NCBI GenBank assembly: GCA_914767715.1
Contig: OU612066.1
Location: forward strand, 13,583,001 to 13,647,000
DNA length: 64,000 bases
Source of the DNA: Membranipora membranacea
Taxonomy: Eukaryota > Bryozoa > Gymnolaemata > Cheilostomatida > Membraniporidae
Reading direction: 5' to 3'
Below are positions 1-11,800 of the stretch, in pieces. The notes under the pieces were generated by a model. That model was not told the origin of the DNA and made no database searches. It saw only the letters and a list, made by a program, of their open reading frames with translations. The translations under genes and the position numbers were made by a program. Position 1 is the stretch's first letter, and each line of letters starts with the position of its first letter.

Positions 1-186
1 TGCTATAAAAATACATGCTAAACGGCAGCATCGAAAAATTAAATCTCTGTTGGATTCTTATCAAACTCCGACCAGTTCAAGCTCTTATTGTCCTCATTCA
101 ACACGCCGAATATTTGAATCCTCGGATTAACAGGGGGGTCACAACGCTGACTTGAAAATCTAAATATTATACCAAGGGAGGGTATC
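1..186 (+). repeat. Partial satellite monomer at left edge
   Basis: This is the last 186 bp of a monomer whose start lies outside the window. Its variants (ATGCTAAACGG, TATTGTCCTC, AATATTTGAATCC) match the subtype that starts at 2532 and 5881, which also precedes a T7-type monomer. The array therefore continues to the left in the same register. Confidence 0.93.
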
Positions 187-2865
187 ATGCTTTTTTTCGG
201 ACAGATCAAAAAATAGATTTGCTTCTAACTAACCTCATAAGGAGGAGCAACTCCTGCTCATCTCGAATCTGCAGACCGTTTGGCTCTGCGGCTTTTCGTT
301 CTCCGTCGGCGTTCGTTTTAATTAGGGCCACTTTTGCTATAGAAAAACATGCCAAACGGCAGCATCGAAAAATTAAATCTCTGTGGGATTCTTATCAAAC
401 TCCGACCAGTTCAAGCTCTTATTGCCCTCATTCAACACGGCGAATATTGGAATCCTCGGATTAACAGGGGGGTCACAACGCTGACTTGAAAATCCAAAAA
501 TTATACCAATGGAGGGTATCATGCTTTTTTTTCGGCCGGATCAAAAAATAGATTTGCTTCTAACTAACTACAGAAGGAGGAGCAACTCCTGCTCATCTCG
601 AATCTGCAGACCGTTTGGCTCTGCGGCTTTTCGTTCTCCGTCAGCGTCCGTTTTAATTAGGGCCACTTTTGCTATAAAAAAACATGCCAAACGGCAGCAT
701 CGAAAAATTAAATCTCCGTTGGATTCTTATCAAACTCCGACCAGTTCAAGCTCTTATTGCCCTCATTCAACACGGCGAATATTGGAATCCTCGGATTAAC
801 AGGGGGGTCACAACGCTGACTTGAAAATCAAAAAATTATACCAAGGGAGGGTATCATGCTTTTTTTTCGGCCAGATCAAAAAATAGATTTGCTTCTAACT
901 AACCTCATAAGGAGGAGCAACTCCTGCTCATCTCGAATCTGCAGACCGTTTGGCTCTGCGGCTTTTCGTTCTCCGCCAGCGTCCGTTTGAATTAGGGCCA
1001 CTTTTGCTATAAAAAAAACATGCCAAACGGCAGCATCGAAAAATTAAATCTCTGTTGGATTCTTATCAAACTCCGACCAGTTCAAGCTCTTATTGCCCTC
1101 ATTCAACACGCCGAATATTTGAATCCTCGGATTAACAGGGGGGTCACAACGCTGACTTGAAAATCCAAAAATTATACCAAGGGAGGGTATCATGCTTTTC
1201 TTTCGGCCAGATCAAAAAATAGATTTGCTTCTAACTAACCTCATAAGGAGGAGCAACTCCTGCTCATCTCGAATCTGCAGACTGTTTGGCTCTGCGGCTT
1301 TTCGTTCTCCGTCAGCGTCCGTTTTAATTAGGGCCACTTTTGCTATACAAAAACATGCCAAACGGCAGCATCGAAAAATTAAATCTCTGTTGGATTCTTA
1401 TCAAACTCCGACCAGTTCAAGCTCTTATTGCCCTCATTCAACACGCTGAATATTAAAATCCTTGGATTAACAGGGGGGTCACAACGCTGACTTGAAAATC
1501 CAAAAATTATACCAAGGGAGGGTATCATGCTTTTTTTTCGGCCAGATCAAAAAATAGATTTGCTTCTAACTAACCTCATAAGGAGGAGCAACTCCTGCTC
1601 ATCTCGAATCTGCAGACTGTTTGGCTCTGCGGCTTTTCGTTCTCCGTCAGCGTCCGTTTTAATTAGGGCCACTTTTGCTATACAAAAACATGCCAAACGG
1701 CAGCATCGAAAAATTAAATCTCTGTTGGATTCTTATCAAACTCCGACCAGTTCAAGCTCTTATTGCCCTCATTCAACACGGCGAATATTGGAATCCTCGG
1801 ATTAACAGGGGGGTCACAACGCTGACTTGAAAATCCAAAAATTATACCAATGGAGGGTATCATGCTTTTTTTTCGGCCGGATCAAAAAATAGATTTGCTT
1901 CTAACTAACTACAGAAGGAGGAGCAACTCCTGCTCATCTCGAATCTGCAGACCGTTTGGCTCTGCGGCTTTTCGTTCTCCGTCAGCGTCCGTTTTAATTA
2001 GGGCCACTTTTGCTATAAAAAAACATGCCAAACGGCAGCATCGAAAAATTAAATCTCTGTTGGATTCTTATCAAACTCCGACCAGTTCAAGCTCTTATTG
2101 CCCTCATTCAACACGCCGAATATTGGAATCCTCGGATTAACAGGGGGGTCACAACGCTGACTTGAAAATCCAAAAATTTTACCAAGGGAGGGTATCATGC
2201 TTTTTTTTCGGCCAGATCAAAAAATAGATTTGCTTCTAACTAACCTCATAAGGAGGAGCAACTCCTGCTCATCTCGAATCTGCAGGCCGTTTGGCTCTGT
2301 GGCTTTTCGTTCTCCGTCGGCGTTCGTTTTAATTAGGGCCACTTTTGCTATTAAAAAACATGCCAAACGGCAGCATCGAAAAATTAAATCTCTGTTGGAT
2401 TCTTATCAAACTCCGACCAGTTCAAGCTCTTATTGCCCTCATTCAACACGGCGAATATTGGAATCCTCGGATTAACAGGGGGGTCACAACGCTGACTTGA
2501 AAATCCAAAAATTATATCAAGGGAGGGTATCATGCTTTTTTTTCGGCCGGATCAAAAAATATCTTTGCTTCTAACTAACCTCATAAGGAGGAGCAACTCC
2601 TGCTCATCTCGAATATGCAGACCGTTTGGCTCTGCGGCTTTTCGTTCTCCGTCAGCGTCCGTTTTAATTAGGGCCACTTTTGCTATAAAAAAACATGCTA
2701 AACGGCAGCATCGAAAAATTAAATCTCTGTTGGATTCTTATCAAACTCCGACCAGTTCAAGCTCTTATTGTCCTCATTCAACACGCCGAATATTTGAATC
2801 CTCGGATTAACAGGGGGTCACAACGCTGACTTGAAAATCCAAATATTATACCAAGGGAGGGTATC
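187..2865 (+). repeat. 8-monomer higher-order repeat, copy 1 (2.68 kb)
   Basis: The eight monomers start at 187, 521, 856, 1192, 1527, 1862, 2197 and 2532. The first six return in the same order 2679 bp downstream with linked variants: the T7 run with CGGACAG and CTGTGGGATTC at 187/2866, the CTACAGAAGGAGG form at 521/3200, CCGCCAGCG with an in-frame stop at 856/3535, and ACTGTTTGG with TATACAAAAAC at 1192 and 1527 (3871 and 4206). The last two (SVAF-type 2197 and ATATCTTTGC-type 2532) return at 5546 and 5881, shift 3349. A 4-monomer unit (521-1861) is nested inside. Confidence 0.87.
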
Positions 2866-5800
2866 ATGCTTTTTTTCGGACAGATCAAAAAATAGATTTG
2901 CTTCTAACTAACCTCATAAGGAGGAGCAACTCCTGCTCATCTCGAATCTGCAGACCGTTTGGCTCTGCGGCTTTTCGTTCTCCGTCGGCGTTCGTTTTAA
3001 TTAGGGCCACTTTTGCTATAGAAAAACATGCCAAACGGCAGCATCGAAAAATTAAATCTCTGTGGGATTCTTATCAAACTCCGACCAGTTCAAGCTCTTA
3101 TTGCCCTCATTCAACACGGCGAATATTGGAATCCTCGGATTAACAGGGGGGTCACAACGCTGACTTGAAAATCCAAAAATTATACCAATGGAGGGTATCA
3201 TGCTTTTTTTTCGGCCGGATCAAAAAATAGATTTGCTTCTTACTAACTACAGAAGGAGGAGCAACTCCTGCTCATCTCGAATCTGCAGACCGTTTGGCTC
3301 TGCGGCTTTTCGTTCTCCGTCAGCGTCCGTTTTAATTAGGGCCACTTTTGCTATAAAAAAACATGCCAAACGGCAGCATCGAAAAATTAAATCTCCGTTG
3401 GATTCTTATCAAACTCCGACCAGTTCAAGCTCTTATTGCCCTCATTCAACACGGCGAATATTGGAATCCTCGGATTAACAGGGGGGTCACAACGCTGACT
3501 TGAAAATCAAAAAATTATACCAAGGGAGGGTATCATGCTTTTTTTTCGGCCAGATCAAAAAATAGATTTGCTTCTAACTAACCTCATAAGGAGGAGCAAC
3601 TCCTGCTCATCTCGAATCTGCAGACCGTTTGGCTCTGCGGCTTTTCGTTCTCCGCCAGCGTCCGTTTGAATTAGGGCCACTTTTGCTATAAAAAAAACAT
3701 GCCAAACGGCAGCATCGAAAAATTAAATCTCTGTTGGATTCTTATCAAACTCCGACCAGTTCAAGCTCTTATTGCCCTCATTCAACACGCCGAATATTTG
3801 AATCCTCGGATTAACAGGGGGGTCACAACGCTGACTTGAAAATCCAAAAATTATACCAAGGGAGGGTATCATGCTTTTCTTTCGGCCAGATCAAAAAATA
3901 GATTTGCTTCTAACTAACCTCATAAGGAGGAGCAACTCCTGCTCATCTCGAATCTGCAGACTGTTTGGCTCTGCGGCTTTTCGTTCTCCGTCAGCGTCCG
4001 TTTTAATTAGGGCCACTTTTGCTATACAAAAACATGCCAAACGGCAGCATCGAAAAATTAAATCTCTGTTGGATTCTTATCAAACTCCGACCAGTTCAAG
4101 CTCTTATTGCCCTCATTCAACACGCTGAATATTAAAATCCTTGGATTAACAGGGGGGTCACAACGCTGACTTGAAAATCCAAAAATTATACCAAGGGAGG
4201 GTATCATGCTTTTTTTTCGGCCAGATCAAAAAATAGATTTGCTTCTAACTAACCTCATAAGGAGGAGCAACTCCTGCTCATCTCGAATCTGCAGACTGTT
4301 TGGCTCTGCGGCTTTTCGTTCTCCGTCAGCGTCCGTTTTAATTAGGGCCACTTTTGCTATACAAAAACATGCCAAACGGCAGCATCGAAAAATTAAATCT
4401 CTGTTGGATTCTTATCAAACTCCGACCAGTTCAAGCTCTTATTGCCCTCATTCAACACGGCGAATATTGGAATCCTCGGATTAACAGGGGGGTCACAACG
4501 CTGACTTGAAAATCCAAAAATTATACCAATGGAGGGTATCATGCTTTTTTTTCGGCCGGATCAAAAAATAGATTTGCTTCTAACTAACTACAGAAGGAGG
4601 AGCAACTCCTGCTCATCTCGAATCTGCAGACCGTTTGGCTCTGCGGCTTTTCGTTCTCCGTCAGCGTCCGTTTTAATTAGGGCCACTTTTGCTATAAAAA
4701 AACATGCCAAACGGCAGCATCGAAAAATTAAATCTCCGTTGGATTCTTATCAAACTCCGACCAGTTCAAGGTCTTATTGCCCTCATTCAACACGCCGAAT
4801 ATTGGAATCCTCGGATTAACAGGGGGGTCACAAAGCTGACTTGAAAATCCAAAAATCATACCAAGGGAGGGTATCATGCTTTTTTTTCGGCCAGATCAAA
4901 AAATAGATTTGCTTCTAACTAACCTCATAAGGAGGAGCAACTCCTGCGCATGTCGAATCTGCAGACCGTTTGGCTCTGCGGCTTTTCGTTCTCCGTCAGC
5001 GTCCGCTTTAATTAGGGCCACTTTTGCTATAAAAAAACATGCCAAATGGCAGCATCGAAAAATTGAATCTCTGTTGGATTCTTATCAAACTCCGACCAGT
5101 TCAAGCTCTTATTGCCCTCATTCAACACGCCGAATATTGGAATCCTCGGATTAACAGGGGGGTCACAACGCTGACTTGAAAATCAAAAAATTATACCAAG
5201 GGAGGGTATCATGCTTTCTTTTCGGCCAGATCAAAAAATAGATTTGCTTCTAACTAACCTCATAAGGAGGAGCAACTCCTGCTCATCTCGAATCTGCAGA
5301 CCGTTTGGCTCTGCGGCTTTTGGTTCTCCGTCAGCGTCCGTTTGAATTAGGGCCACTTTGGCTATTAAAAAACATGCAAAAAGGCAGCATCGAAAAATTA
5401 AATCTCTGTTGGATTCTTATCAAACTCCGACCAGTTCAAGCTCTTATTGCCCTCATTCAACACGCCGAATATTGGAATCCTCGGATTAAGAGGGGGGTCA
5501 CAACGCTGACTTGAAAATCAAAAAATTATACCAAGGGAGGGTATCATGCTTTTTTTTCGGCCAGATCAAAAAATAGATTTGCTTCTAACTAACCTCATAA
5601 GGAGGAGCAACTCCTGCACATCTCGAATCTGCAGGCCGTTTGGCTCTGTGGCTTTTCGTTCTCCGTCGGCGTTCGTTTTAATTAGGGCCACTTTTGCTAT
5701 TAAAAAACATGCCAAACGGCAGCATCGAAAAATTAAATCTCTGTTGGATTCTTATCAAACTCCGACCAGTTCAAGCTCTTATTGCCCTCATTCAACACGG

Positions 5801-6214
5801 CGAATATTGGAATCCTCGGATTAACAGGGGGGTCACAACGCTGACTTGAAAATCCAAAAATTATATCAAGGGAGGGTATCATGCTTTTTTTTCGGCCGGA
5901 TCAAAAAATATCTTTGCTTCTAACTAACCTCATAAGGAGGAGCAACTCCTGCTCATCTCGAATATGCAGACCGTTTGGCTCTGCGGCTTTTCGTTCTCCG
6001 TCAGCGTCCGTTTTAATTAGGGCCACTTTTGCTATAAAAAAACATGCTAAACGGCAGCATCGAAAAATTAAATCTCTGTTGGATTCTTATCAAACTCCGA
6101 CCAGTTCAAGCTCTTATTGTCCTCATTCAACACGCCGAATATTTGAATCCTCGGATTAACAGGGGGTCACAACGCTGACTTGAAAATCCAAATATTATAC
6201 CAAGGGAGGGTATC
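2866..6214 (+). repeat. 8-monomer repeat, copy 2, expanded by two monomers
   Basis: Ten monomers start at 2866, 3200, 3535, 3871, 4206, 4541, 4876, 5211, 5546 and 5881. The first six correspond to 187-2196 and the last two to 2197-2865. Monomers 4876 and 5211 have no partner in copy 1. Monomer 4876 carries CCTGCGCATGTCG and an AATGGCAG variant. Monomer 5211 carries a C in its T run (CTTTCTTTTCGG), TTTTGGTTCTCC and CATGCAAAAAGGC. The simplest reading is gain of two units by unequal exchange, or their loss from copy 1. Confidence 0.82.
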
Positions 6215-6884
6215 ATGCTTTTTTTCGGACGGATCAAAAAATAGATTTGCTTCTAACTAACCTCATAAGGAGGAGCAACTCCTGCTCATCTCGAATCTGC
6301 AGACCGTTTGGCTCTGCGGCTTTTCGTTCTCCGTCAGCGTCCGCTTTAATTAGGGCCACTTTTGCTATAAAAAAACATGCCAAATGGCAGCATCGAAAAA
6401 TTGAATCTCTGTTGGATTCTTATCAAACTAAGACCAGTTCAAGCTCTTATTGCCCTCATTCAACACACCGAATATTGGAATCCTCGGATTAACAGGGGGG
6501 TCACAACGCTGACTTGAAAATCAAAAAATTATACCAAGGGAGGGTATCATGCTTTTTTTTCGGCCAGATCAAAAAATAGATTTGCTTCTAATTAACCTCA
6601 TAAGGAGGAGCAACTCCTGCTCATCTCGAATCTGCAGACCGTTTGGCTCTGCGGCTTTTCGTTCTCCGCCAGCGTCCGTTTGAATTAGGGCCACTTTTGC
6701 TATAAAAAAAACATGCCAAACGGCAGCATCGAAAAATTAAATCTCTGTTGGATTCTTATCAAACTCCGACCAGTTCAAGCTCTTATTGCCCTCATTCAAC
6801 ACGCCGAATATTTGAATCCTCGGATTAACAGGGGGGTCACAACGCTGACTTGAAAATCCAAAAATTATACCAATGGAGGGTATC
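6215..6884 (+). repeat. Two-monomer module with T7/CGGACGG and CTAATTAACC forms
   Basis: Monomer 6215 has a T7 run followed by CGGACGG, the AATGGCAG variant, AAACTAAGACC and CACACCGAATATT. Monomer 6549 has CTAATTAACC, CCGCCAGCG and an eight-A run. The same pair recurs at 15259/15594, 22292/22626, 31333/31667 and 38365/38699, always at the edge of a larger block. This copy reads CGCTTTAATTAG where the later ones read CGCTTTAGTTAG, so it is the slightly different, possibly older, form. Confidence 0.82.
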
Positions 6885-8225
6885 ATGCTTTTTTTTCGGC
6901 CGGATCAAAAAATAGATTTGCTTCTAACTAACTACAGAAGGAGGAGCAACTCCTGCTCATCTCGAATCTGCAGACCGTTTGGCTCTGCGGCTTTTCGTTC
7001 TCCGTCAGCGTCCGTTTTAATTAGGGCCACTTTTGCTATAAAAAAACATGCCAAACGGCAGCATCGAAAAATTAAATCTCCGTTGGATTCTTATCAAACT
7101 CCGACCAGTTCAAGCTCTTATTGCCCTCATTCAACACGGCGAATATTGGAATCCTCGGATTAACAGGGGGGTCACAACGCTGACTTGAAAATCAAAAAAT
7201 TATACCAAGGGAGGGTATCATGCTTTTTTTTCGGCCAGATCAAAAAATAGATTTGCTTCTAACTAACCTCATAAGGAGGAGCAACTCCTGCTCATCTCGA
7301 ATCTGCAGACCGTTTGGCTCTGCGGCTTTTCGTTCTCCGCCAGCGTCCGTTTGAATTAGGGCCACTTTTGCTATAAAAAAAACATGCCAAACGGCAGCAT
7401 CGAAAAATTAAATCTCTGTTGGATTCTTATCAAACTCCGACCAGTTCAAGCTCTTATTGCCCTCATTCAACACGCCGAATATTTGAATCCTCGGATTAAC
7501 AGGGGGGTCACAACGCTGACTTGAAAATCCAAAAATTATACCAAGGGAGGGTATCATGCTTTTCTTTCGGCCAGATCAAAAAATAGATTTGCTTCTAACT
7601 AACCTCATAAGGAGGAGCAACTCCTGCTCATCTCGAATCTGCAGACTGTTTGGCTCTGCGGCTTTTCGTTCTCCGTCAGCGTCCGTTTTAATTAGGGGCA
7701 CTTTTGCTATACAAAAACATGCCAAACGGCAGCATCGAAAAATTAAATCTCTGTTGGATTCTTATCAAACTCCGACCAGTTCAAGCTCTTATTGCCCTCA
7801 TTCAACACGCTGAATATTAAAATCCTTGGATTAACAGGGGGGTCACAACGCTGACTTGAAAATCCAAAAATTATACCAAGGGAGGGTATCATGCTTTTTT
7901 TTCGGCCAGATCAAAAAATAGATTTGCTTCTAACTAACCTCATAAGGAGGAGCAACTCCTGCTCATCTCGAATCTGCAGACTGTTTGGCTCTGCGGCTTT
8001 TCGTTCTCCGTCAGCGTCCGTTTTAATTAGGGCCACTTTTGCTATACAAAAACATGCCAAACGGCAGCATCGAAAAATTAAATCTCTGTTGGATTCTTAT
8101 CAAACTCCGACCAGTTCAAGCTCTTATTGCCCTCATTCAACACGGCGAATATTGGAATCCTCGGATTAACAGGGGGGTCACAACGCTGACTTGAAAATCC
8201 AAAAATTATACCAATGGAGGGTATC
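6885..8225 (+). repeat. 4-monomer higher-order repeat (1.34 kb)
   Basis: The monomers start at 6885, 7220, 7556 and 7891. The order is CTACAGAAGGAGG type, CCGCCAGCG/stop type, then two ACTGTTTGG/TATACAAAAAC types, of which the first has CGCTGAATATTAAAATCC. The same order is at 521-1861 and 3200-4540 and restarts at 8226. Monomer 7556 has a private change, TTAGGGGCAC. Confidence 0.87.
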
Positions 8226-8896
8226 ATGCTTTTTTTTCGGCCGGATCAAAAAATAGATTTGCTTCTAACTAACTACAGAAGGAGGAGCAACTCCTGCTCA
8301 TCTCGAATCTGCAGACCGTTTGGCTCTGCGGCTTTTCGTTCTCCGTCAGCGTCCGTTTTAATTAGGGCCACTTTTGCTATAAAAAAACATGCCAAACGGC
8401 AGCATCGAAAAATTAAATCTCCGTTGGATTCTTATCAAACTCCGACCAGTTCAAGCTCTTATTGCCCTCATTCAACACGGCGAATATTGGAATCCTCGGA
8501 TTAACAGGGGGGTCACAACGCTGACTTGAAAATCAAAAAATTATACCAAGGGAGGGTATCATGCTTTTTTTTCGGCCAGATCAAAAAATAGATTTGCTTC
8601 TAACTAACCTCATAAGGAGGAGCAACTCCTGCTCATCTCGAATCTGCAGACCGTTTGGCTCTGCGGCTTTTCGTTCTCCGCCAGCGTCCGTTTGAATTAG
8701 GGCCACTTTTGCTATAAAAAAAACATGCCAAACGGCAGCATCGAAAAATTAAATCTCTGTTGGATTCTTATCAAACTCCGACCAGTTGAAGCTCTTATTG
8801 CCCTCATTCAACACGCCGAATATTTGAATCCTCGGATTAACAGGGGGGTCACAACGCTGACTTGAAAATCCAAAAATTATACCAAGGGAGGGTATC
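8226..8896 (+). repeat. Start of the next 4-monomer repeat copy
   Basis: Monomers 8226 and 8561 match 6885 and 7220 at a shift of 1341 bp, and 8897 matches 7556. The fourth position (9232) is a different subtype (TGCGGGATTTCGTTCTTCG) in place of the 7891 type. The 4-mer order therefore ends here and block B begins with the shared monomer at 8897. Confidence 0.82.
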
Positions 8897-11800
8897 ATGC
8901 TTTTCTTTCGGCCAGATCAAAAAATAGATTTGCTTCTAACTAACCTCATAAGGAGGAGCAACTCCTGCTCATCTCGAATCTGCAGACTGTTTGGCTCTGC
9001 GGCTTTTCGTTCTCCGTCAGCGTCCGTTTTAATTAGGGCCACTTTTGCTATACAAAAACATGCCAAACGGCAGCATCGAAAAATTAAATCTCTGTTGGAT
9101 TCTTATCAAACTCCGACCAGTTCAAGCTCTTATTGCCCTCATTCAACACGCTGAATATTAAAATCCTTGGATTAACAGGGGGGTCACAACGCTGACTTGA
9201 AAATCCAAAAATTATACCAAGGGAGGGTATCATGCTTTTTTTTCGGCCAGATCAAAAAATAGATTTGCTTCTAACTAACCTCATAAGGAGGAGCAACTCC
9301 TGCTCATCTCGAATCTGCAGACCGTTTGGCTCTGCGGGATTTCGTTCTTCGTCAGCGTCCGTTTTAATTAGGGCCACTTTTGCTATAAAAAACATGCCAA
9401 ACGGCAGCATCGAAAAATTAAATCTCTGTTGGATTCTTATCAAACTCCGACCAGTTCAAGCTCTTATTGCCCTCATTCAACACGCCGAATATTAAAATCC
9501 TTGGATTAACAGGGGGGTCACAACGCTGACTTGAAAATCCAAAAATTATACCAAGGGAGGGTATCATGCTTTTTTTTCGGCCAGATCAAAAAATAGATTT
9601 GCTTCTAACTAACCTCATAAGGAGGAGCAACTCCTGCTCATCTCGAATCTGCAGACCGTTTGGCTCTGCGGCTTTTCGTTCTCCGTCGGCGTTCGTTTTA
9701 ATTAGGGCCACTTTTGCTATAAAAAAACATGCCAAACGGCAGCATCGAAAAACTAAATCTCTGTTGGATTCTTATCAAAGTCTGACCAGTTCAAGCTCTT
9801 ATTGCCCTCATCCGACACGTCGAATATTGGAATCCTCGGATTAACAGGGGGGTCACAACGCTGACTTGAAAATACAAAAATTATACCAAGGGAGAGTATC
9901 ATGCTTTTTTTTCGGCCAGATCAAAAAATAGATTTGCTTCTAACTAACCTCATAAGGAGGAGCAACTCCTGCTCATCTCGAATCTGCAGACCGTTTGGCT
10001 CTGCGGCTTTTCGTTCTCCGTCAGCGTCTTTTTAATTAGGGCCACTTTTGCTATAAAAAAACATGCCAAACGGTAGCATCGAAAAATTAAATCTCTGTTG
10101 GATTCTTATCAAACTCCGACCAGTTCAAGCTCTTATTGCCCTCATTCAACACGCCGAATTTTGGAATCCTCGGATTAACAGGGGGGTCACAACGCTGACT
10201 TGAAAATCCAAAAATTATACCAAGGGAGGGTATCATGCTTTTTTTTTGGCCAGATCAAAAAATAGATTTGCTTCTAACTAACCTTATAAGGAGGAGCAAC
10301 TCCTGCTCATCTCGAATCTGCAGACCGTTTGGCTCTGCGGCTTTTCGTTCTCCGTCAGCGTCCGTTTTAATTAGGGCCACTTTTGCTATAAAAAAACATG
10401 CCAAACGGCAGCATCGAAAAATTAAATCTCTGTTGGATTCTTATCAAACTCCGACCAGTTCAAGCTCTTACTGCCCTCATTCAACACGCCGAATATTTGA
10501 ATCCTCGGATTAACAGGGGGGTCACAACGCTGACTTGAAAATCCAAAAATTATACCAAGGGAGGGTATCATGCTTTTTTTCCGGCCAGATCAAAAAATAG
10601 ATTTGCTTCTAACTAACCTCATAAGGAGGAGCAACTCCTGCTCATCTCGAATCTGCAGACCGTTTGGCTCTGCGGCTTTTCGTTCTCCGTCAGCGTCCGT
10701 TTTAATTAGGGCCACTTTTGCTATAAAAAAACATGCCAAACAGCAGCATCGAAAAATTAAATCTCTGTTGGATTCTTATCAAACTCTGACCAGTTCAAGC
10801 TCTTATTGCCCTCATTCAACACGCCGAATATTGGAATCCTCGGATTAACAGGGGGGTCACAACGCTGACTTGAAAATCCAAAAATTATACCAAGGGAGGG
10901 TATCATGCTTTTTTTTTGGCCAGATCAAAAAAATAGATTTGCTTCTAACTAACCTCATAAGGAGGAGCAACTCCTGCTCATCTCGAATCTGCAGACCGTT
11001 TGGCTCTGCGGCTTTTCGTTCTCCGTCGGCGTTCGTTTTAATTAGGGCCACTTTTGCTATAGAAAAACATGCCAAACGGCAGCATCAAAAAATTAAATCT
11101 CTGTTGGATTCTTATCAAACTCCGACCAGTTCAAGCTCTTATTGCCCTCATTCAACACGGCGAATATTGGAATCCTCGGATTAACAGGGGGGTCACAACG
11201 CTGACTTGAAAATCCAAAAATTATACCAAGGGAGGGTATCATGCTTTTTTTTCGGCCAGATCAAAAAATATCTTTGCTTCTAACCAACCTCATAAGGAGG
11301 AGCAACTCCTGCTCATCTCGAATCTGCAGAACGTTTGGCTCCGCGGCTTTTCGTTCTCCGTCAGCGTCCGTTTTAATTAGGGCCACTTTTGCTATAAAAA
11401 AACATGCCAAACAGCAGCATCGAAAAATTAAATCTCTGTTGGATTCTTATCAAACTCCGACCAGTTCAAGCTCTTATTGCCCTCATTCAACACGCCGAAT
11501 ATTGGAATCCTCGGATTAACAGGGGGGTCACAACGCTGACTTGAAAATCTAAAAATTATACCAACGGAGGGTGTCATGCTTTTTTTTCGGCCAGATCAAA
11601 AAATAGATTTGCTTCTAACTAACCTCATAAGGAGGAGCAACTCCTGCTCATCTCGAATCTGCAGACCGTTTGGCTCTGCGGCTTTTCGTTCTCCGCCAGC
11701 GTCCGTTTGAATTAGGGCCACTTTTGCTATAAAAAAAACATGCCAAACGGCAGCATCGAAAAAGTTAAATCTCTGTTGGATTCTTATCAAACTCCGACCA

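Noticed and set aside
9656-9739. 9-bp inverted repeat CCGTTTGGC / GCCAAACGG, 66 bp apart in each monomer
   Set aside because: The loop is long, and variants in either arm (CTGTTTGG, CAAACAGC, CAAATGGC) are not compensated in the other. A match of this size is not very unlikely by chance in 335 bp.
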